Part shown: positions 41,017 to 45,258 of the stretch, piece by piece
Layout of the letters: the number at the start of each line of letters is the position of its first letter
Numbering within the stretch: position 1 is the first letter of the stretch
Source of the DNA: Bacteroidales bacterium
GTDB lineage: Bacteria; Bacteroidota; Bacteroidia; Bacteroidales; UBA10428
NCBI GenBank assembly: GCA_016936215.1
Contig: JAFGPL010000184.1
Coordinates: 1 to 45,258 of the forward strand
Reading direction: 5' to 3'
DNA: 45,258 nucleotides
Notes under the pieces: model-generated
Told to the model about the DNA's origin: nothing
What the model saw: only the letters and a program-made list of their open reading frames with translations
Databases searched by the model: none
Position numbers and translations under genes: made by a program

Positions 41017-42846
41017 ATGAAAAGATTAATTATTATTGCCTCCATTTTGATTTTCGGTTTACAGGCTTTTACCAGCGAACCTTTGGATTTAAACATATTC
41101 AACCGGCAGGTCTTTTCGCTCAACGGCAAATGGAATTATATCGTAGACCCTTATGAAACAGGTTATTACGATTACCGATACCTTCCATTCGACCGGAACC
41201 CCAATCCCTGGGGCGGTTTTTTTCTCGACAGGGAACAGGAAAATAAATCACAGTTAATCGAGTACTCTTTTGACAAATCCCCTACCCTCTGGGTGCCGGG
41301 TGACTGGAACTCGCAGGATGACAGGCTGCTATATTACGAAGGCACCATCTGGTACAGGAAAAAATTCGATTACCTGGTTCAAAATCCAGGCAACAGGGTA
41401 TTCGTCCATTTCGGCGCGGTGAATTATGAAGCCGATGTTTACCTTAACGGCAAAAAATTGGGGAAACATATCGGGGGTTTTACACCCTTTCATTACGAAA
41501 TCACCTCTTTGCTGAAGGAAAAGGATAATTCGCTCGTGGTAAAGGTTGACAATAAAAGAAAAAGAGAGGGGGTCCCCACCCTCAACACCGACTGGTGGAA
41601 CTATGGCGGAATAACCAGGGACGTCACAGTGGTGGAAGTTCCCGGCACCTTCATTTCAGATTATAAAATTCAACTCGCAAAAGGGTCAGCAAACAGGATA
41701 TCTGGCTATGTGCAGCTTGACGGCCCCGACCGGGCACAAAAAATAACTGTTGAAATACCGGGTATAAAACTGAAATATGAAGCCGGCACCGATGAATCCG
41801 GTAAGGCTGTTTTTACCATTGATACCAAAAACCTTAAACTATGGTCGCCTGAAAGCCCCTACCTTTATGGTGTTAAAATCGCATGCACTGCCGATGCTGT
41901 AACCGAAAAAATAGGGTTTCGAAGTATTGAAACAAAAGACACCGATATTTTGCTCAACGGCAAACCGGTTTTCCTGCGCGGTATATGCATCCACGAGGAG
42001 AATGCCCTACGTGGCGGCAGGGCTTACTCGGCAGAAGACGCCCGCATGCTGCTGAACTGGGCCAAAGAGCTGAACTGTAACTATGTCCGCCTTGCACACT
42101 ACCCGCACAACGAGTACATGGTGAGGCTTGCCGATGAAATGGGAATACTGGTATGGGAAGAAATACCGGTTTACTGGACCATTCTTTGGGAAAACGAAGA
42201 GACCCTGAACAATGCCAAGCAACAACTCACAGAGATCGTGCAGCGCGACAGGAACCGGGCAAGCATCATCATCTGGTCTATGGCGAATGAAACACCGGTG
42301 AGTGAAGCCAGAAACAAATTTTTAAAGAGCCTGGCCGACCATACCCGTATGCTCGACAACACCCGGCTGATATCGGCAGCACTGGAGGTACATGGCGAAA
42401 AAGACAATCCCAACCTGCGTATCGTTGAAGACCCGTTTGCCGAACACGTGGATATTGTAAACTTCAACCAGTATATCGGCTGGTACGACGGACTGCCCGA
42501 AAAATGCGACCGCATTGAATGGCGGATCAAATACAACAAACCGGTGATGATAAGTGAATTCGGCGCAGGGGCGCTGCAGGGGCTGCATGGCGACAGCCTG
42601 ACACGCTGGACAGAAGAATACCAGGAAAACCTTTATAAACACACACTGCCAATGCTTGCGCGCATACCTCAGTTTCGCGGAGTTACCCCCTGGATATTGT
42701 GTGATTTCAGGTCGCCAAAACGTCTACTGCCCAACATCCAGGACGGCTGGAACCGCAAAGGGGTAATCGCCCAGAACGGGACAAAAAAGAAAGCTTTTTT
42801 CGTACTGAAAAACTTCTATGATGAAATAGAGAGGAAGTGGAGGTAA
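41017..42846 (+). CDS. Exported GH2 beta-glucuronidase
   Basis: 609 residues from ATG 41017, preceded by AAAAGG; an upstream in-frame ATG (40969) would hide the signal peptide (MKRLIIIASILIFGLQAFT). Domains are a jelly-roll sugar-binding region (about 30-200), an Ig-like domain (about 200-300) and a TIM barrel (about 300-600). The acid/base is Glu425 in WSMANETP and the nucleophile Glu514 in MISEFGAG. The N-x-K motif that holds the glucuronate carboxylate in beta-glucuronidases is NRK at 579-581, and FNQYIGWYDG and the SEFG..TEEYQ pattern also fit. It releases glucuronic acid outside the cytoplasm, feeding uxaC. It follows the gnd terminator and needs its own promoter. Confidence 0.9.
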   Translation: MKRLIIIASILIFGLQAFTSEPLDLNIFNRQVFSLNGKWNYIVDPYETGYYDYRYLPFDRNPNPWGGFFLDREQENKSQLIEYSFDKSPTLWVPGDWNSQDDRLLYYEGTIWYRKKFDYLVQNPGNRVFVHFGAVNYEADVYLNGKKLGKHIGGFTPFHYEITSLLKEKDNSLVVKVDNKRKREGVPTLNTDWWNYGGITRDVTVVEVPGTFISDYKIQLAKGSANRISGYVQLDGPDRAQKITVEIPGIKLKYEAGTDESGKAVFTIDTKNLKLWSPESPYLYGVKIACTADAVTEKIGFRSIETKDTDILLNGKPVFLRGICIHEENALRGGRAYSAEDARMLLNWAKELNCNYVRLAHYPHNEYMVRLADEMGILVWEEIPVYWTILWENEETLNNAKQQLTEIVQRDRNRASIIIWSMANETPVSEARNKFLKSLADHTRMLDNTRLISAALEVHGEKDNPNLRIVEDPFAEHVDIVNFNQYIGWYDGLPEKCDRIEWRIKYNKPVMISEFGAGALQGLHGDSLTRWTEEYQENLYKHTLPMLARIPQFRGVTPWILCDFRSPKRLLPNIQDGWNRKGVIAQNGTKKKAFFVLKNFYDEIERKWR

Positions 42847-43016
42847 ATAGCTTTTTGTGATTAATGGTGTTTAAAAGATTACAGATGATTTACATTTTAT
42901 GGATTAAAACCAAAGTATATGACAATGACATGATCAGTGTTTTTAAATAACCCAGATTGACCAATCCACTTATTGAAAATAATTCAATTTCTTATAAGTT
43001 AAATAAATGTGGAAAT

Positions 43017-43748
43017 ATGAGAAAAGTGTTTTCATATCTTATTATTTCATTGTTACCTTTTTTGTTGAAAGGACAGGCAGATTCAGTTTTTTTAAATTCT
43101 TTAACCAGGGCTAACCTGGGCATTATTGCAGATCCTGATAATTATTCCATTGTTAGGGCCTACCCGGATATTCATTCCGACTCAGTAAATTATATTGCAA
43201 ATGATGAATTCTTTGATTTTATTCCTGATCCATCATCAGACTGGCTTGCTGTATATAAACATTGGAATACGTTTGGTTATGTCCATAAAAGCAGAATTAT
43301 TGGTATATCGAGCCTGTCTGACGCCAAAATCATATCCCTCAGTTATAAAATTATTAAAGAACAGTTAAGAATCGCAAAGGAATTTGATAGAATCAGTTTT
43401 AACGAAAGGGAAAGATTTGATAGTATTGGCTCTGTTTATAACAATTATCATGACTCTTACTTCAGGCCATTTCTAAACTATGCTGTTGACTTTATGATAA
43501 AATCAGGAGATACTGATTTAATAAAACTTCTCGTGAATGTAATATACTACTCAACAGGCTCTGCCGATGAAACACAAAGTTTTGAGTTTGCGAGGTTAGT
43601 TGTTGCCAAACCGGAACTTTTATTGAACTGCATTAATGAATATAAATCAGTGTCTTTGAATGAATATACGCTTGGTTCTGTTGATTTTTATGCATCGCAC
43701 GGCTTTGACATTGATGAAAAGGTTCGAAAAATGCTAAGAGCAAAATAA
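43017..43748 (+). CDS. Exported hypothetical protein with an SH3-like N-terminal part
   Basis: 243 residues from ATG 43017 (MRKVFSYLIISLLPFLLKGQA, signal peptide with cleavage near residue 21-23); a longer TTG start at 42957 would bury it. The mature N-terminus (NYSIVRAYPDIHSDSVNYIANDEFFDFIPD ... DWLAVYKHWNTFGYVHKSRI) looks like a bacterial SH3-type beta barrel, as used for binding peptidoglycan or peptides. The C-terminal half is helical. The function is unknown. Confidence 0.7.
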   Translation: MRKVFSYLIISLLPFLLKGQADSVFLNSLTRANLGIIADPDNYSIVRAYPDIHSDSVNYIANDEFFDFIPDPSSDWLAVYKHWNTFGYVHKSRIIGISSLSDAKIISLSYKIIKEQLRIAKEFDRISFNERERFDSIGSVYNNYHDSYFRPFLNYAVDFMIKSGDTDLIKLLVNVIYYSTGSADETQSFEFARLVVAKPELLLNCINEYKSVSLNEYTLGSVDFYASHGFDIDEKVRKMLRAK

Positions 43749-43823
43749 AGCCTATTCTATAAAACTATCTTTCTATTCAAAGAAATTTAAAAGTGTAAGT
43801 TTTTAACTTAAATAATTTAAACA

Positions 43824-44456
43824 ATGAAAAATAAAATATTCTGGCATGTATTCATCAGCTTATTGCTTTTATTTTCATGTTCCGGCAACAAAACAAAAAA
43901 TGACACTCAGGCTATTGCAGAACAAACACCCGATGTGTTGGTCAATACAAAAACTGAAATATCTTCACTTACAAAAAGATATTCTTCAGATATCATACAA
44001 AATTTATTTAGTGAAGCTGTCGGCAAAGACCCGGAATTAAAGGATTTATCAGACCGAATAAATACCATTTCAAAACTGAAAAATGACAGTCTGGCAACCT
44101 TTAGGGAATATGACAATAACAACAGTGCATATTTTACGGTGGCAAACAATTACATGAACCAGTTAAACGACTCAGTGTTAAGAGATGAGTTTAAAGAAAT
44201 CTTCAATGTTATGGAAGCTAAGTACCGGAACAGCATTTCGCAACACGATTCTGCCATAAAAAACCTTGACCATAAAACTGAAATACTTAACGATTGGGAT
44301 ATCATATTGAAATTATCCGTCACTGCCCCTATGATCATAAATTATCAAAAAAATGAATTACCGGACCTTAATACATTGAATAACATAAACACGATGTATG
44401 ATACCCTAATTAAAGAAACCAGAACATTTTCAAAACCATTAAAAACCGCGCATTGA
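43824..44456 (+). CDS. Predicted lipoprotein, helical
   Basis: 210 residues with a lipoprotein signal (FISLLLLFSCSG, lipidated Cys19). The mature part is helical and rich in Asn, Ser and Lys (LSDRINTISKLKNDSLATFREYDNN...). The family is not recognised. It lies 75 bases after the SH3-like gene and 28 bases before the next lipoprotein gene, so the three may be co-transcribed. Confidence 0.7.
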   Translation: MKNKIFWHVFISLLLLFSCSGNKTKNDTQAIAEQTPDVLVNTKTEISSLTKRYSSDIIQNLFSEAVGKDPELKDLSDRINTISKLKNDSLATFREYDNNNSAYFTVANNYMNQLNDSVLRDEFKEIFNVMEAKYRNSISQHDSAIKNLDHKTEILNDWDIILKLSVTAPMIINYQKNELPDLNTLNNINTMYDTLIKETRTFSKPLKTAH

Positions 44457-44484
44457 TTATTATAAGGTATATTAATATATCTGT

Positions 44485-45258
44485 ATGCATAAAGTCAAGG
44501 AATTATTTTATCTGATATTTTTTTTGATATCCCTGGGTTGTTCTCAAATAAACCAAAACAGCAATGGACAGCCGGGGAATGAAAAAGCGCTGTTTAATCC
44601 GGAAGGAAGCACGATAACTGAAAGGTTTTCGCCACCTGCAGGATTTAAAAGACCGGATTACGACCCAGGTTCTTTTGGTTATTACCTTTCAAACCTGAGC
44701 CTTAAACCGCATGGTTATAAAGTAAAGCTTTACAATGGGATCATCAAGCCCAGGTTTTGGGTTTATGCTGCAGTGGTGGATATGGATATTGGTAACCGCG
44801 ACCTGCAGCAATGTGCCGATGCCGTTATGAGGCTAAAAGGGGAATATTTGTTTGAAACAAAACAATTTGACAAAATACATTTCAACTTTACAAATGGATT
44901 CCGGGCTGATTATTCAAAGTGGATGCAGGGCAGCAGGATTGTTGTAAAAGGGAATGATGTATCTTGGGTTAAATCAGCCTTACCCTCAAATACCTACAGC
45001 GATTTCAGAAAATACATGGACGTGGTATTTTCATATGCCGGCACGCTTTCTTTGTCAAAAGAAATGGAGAACATACCAATTAATACGATAAAAACAGGAG
45101 ACGTATTTATCCAGGGAGGAAGTCCCGGCCATGCTGTTATTGTTGTAGATATTGCCTATGATTCAAAAAACAATAAAGTTTTCTTGCTGGCACAAAGTTA
45201 TATGCCGGCCCAGGATATACAGATTTTAAAAAACCCAAATGACAAATCAATCAGTCCG
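44485..45258 (+). CDS. DUF4846 family lipoprotein, cut by the window end
   Basis: 258 codons are visible from ATG 44485 with no stop. The signal ends in the lipobox SLGC (Cys19). The mature sequence (FSPPAGFKRPDYDPGSFGYYLSNLSLKPHG, VVDMDIGNRDLQQCADAVMRLKGEYLF, FNFTNGFRADYSKWMQGSR, GDVFIQGGSPGHAVIVVDIA) matches DUF4846 in pattern. These envelope proteins of Bacteroidota have a putative cysteine/histidine hydrolase-like fold, but the role is not established. The true C-terminus lies outside the window. Confidence 0.8.
   Translation, partial: MHKVKELFYLIFFLISLGCSQINQNSNGQPGNEKALFNPEGSTITERFSPPAGFKRPDYDPGSFGYYLSNLSLKPHGYKVKLYNGIIKPRFWVYAAVVDMDIGNRDLQQCADAVMRLKGEYLFETKQFDKIHFNFTNGFRADYSKWMQGSRIVVKGNDVSWVKSALPSNTYSDFRKYMDVVFSYAGTLSLSKEMENIPINTIKTGDVFIQGGSPGHAVIVVDIAYDSKNNKVFLLAQSYMPAQDIQILKNPNDKSISP

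Noticed and set aside
1-45258. CRISPR arrays, insertion sequences, integrases or attachment sites
   Set aside because: No regularly spaced direct repeat, transposase, integrase or flanking repeat was seen, and tRNA-Lys shows no duplicated 3' end nearby.

Overview
The window looks like chromosomal DNA of an anaerobic, fermentative member of the Bacteroidota, probably Bacteroidales-like. Evidence: several promoter-like TAnnTTTG elements, few strong Shine-Dalgarno sequences, lipoproteins and outer-membrane proteins of Bacteroidota type (DUF6588, DUF4846), an acetate/butyrate fermentation operon, and a LacI-controlled hexuronate locus. Family names rest on recognising motifs by eye; no database search was run.

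Region A (1-21659) is the unusual part. A long same-strand gene run starts upstream of the window. It encodes a MotA/TolQ/ExbB-type channel subunit; a two-TM partner with an ExbD/MotB-like N-terminus and seven Ig-like (He_PIG) repeats; two small proteins, one with paired CxxC motifs; a 776-aa coiled-coil membrane protein; a GrpE-like protein directly before a 964-aa Hsp70; a TPR/TM/coiled-coil protein; a VWA-TM-FHA-zinc protein; an FHA-zinc-Ser/Thr kinase; a PP2C phosphatase; a kinase fused to a formylglycine-generating-enzyme-like (FGE) domain; and a 177-aa protein of unknown fold behind an unusually strong ribosome binding site. A 481-aa unknown gene on the minus strand, a ClpA/ClpC-like double AAA+ unfoldase and a small membrane protein follow. 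Together they suggest an envelope-spanning, ion-driven device controlled by phosphorylation and served by its own chaperone and unfoldase. It shares parts with Zorya (stator pair), TerY-P (VWA/kinase/PP2C) and T6SS regulation (FHA/PpkA/PppA/Clp) but matches none of them. This is the best candidate for an undescribed system.

Region B (21660-27175) is a tight fermentation operon, pta-hbd-like-ackA-ptb-buk, making ATP from acetyl-CoA and butyryl-CoA. Its leader has a perfect 16-bp palindrome and an FNR-like site. Region C (27195-30458) holds an SDR, two outer-membrane-type proteins and a tRNA-Lys(TTT).

Region D (30459-42846) is a uronate locus. Divergent transcription of uxaE-uxaC and a LacI-type regulator is separated by two copies of a 14-bp CGTGTAC palindrome. 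Downstream lie a mannonate-type SDR oxidoreductase, a UroD-like protein, a VanZ-like protein, a LarA-superfamily epimerase with the nickel-cofactor residues, pdxB, gnd, and after a strong terminator a secreted beta-glucuronidase with the NxK specificity motif. LarA and gnd in place of uxuA suggest that mannonate is epimerised to gluconate and then oxidised through 6-phosphogluconate. The 5' end of the LacI gene lacks a normal start and looks like a one-base loss in an A-run.

Region E (43017-45258) encodes three exported proteins, the last cut by the window edge.
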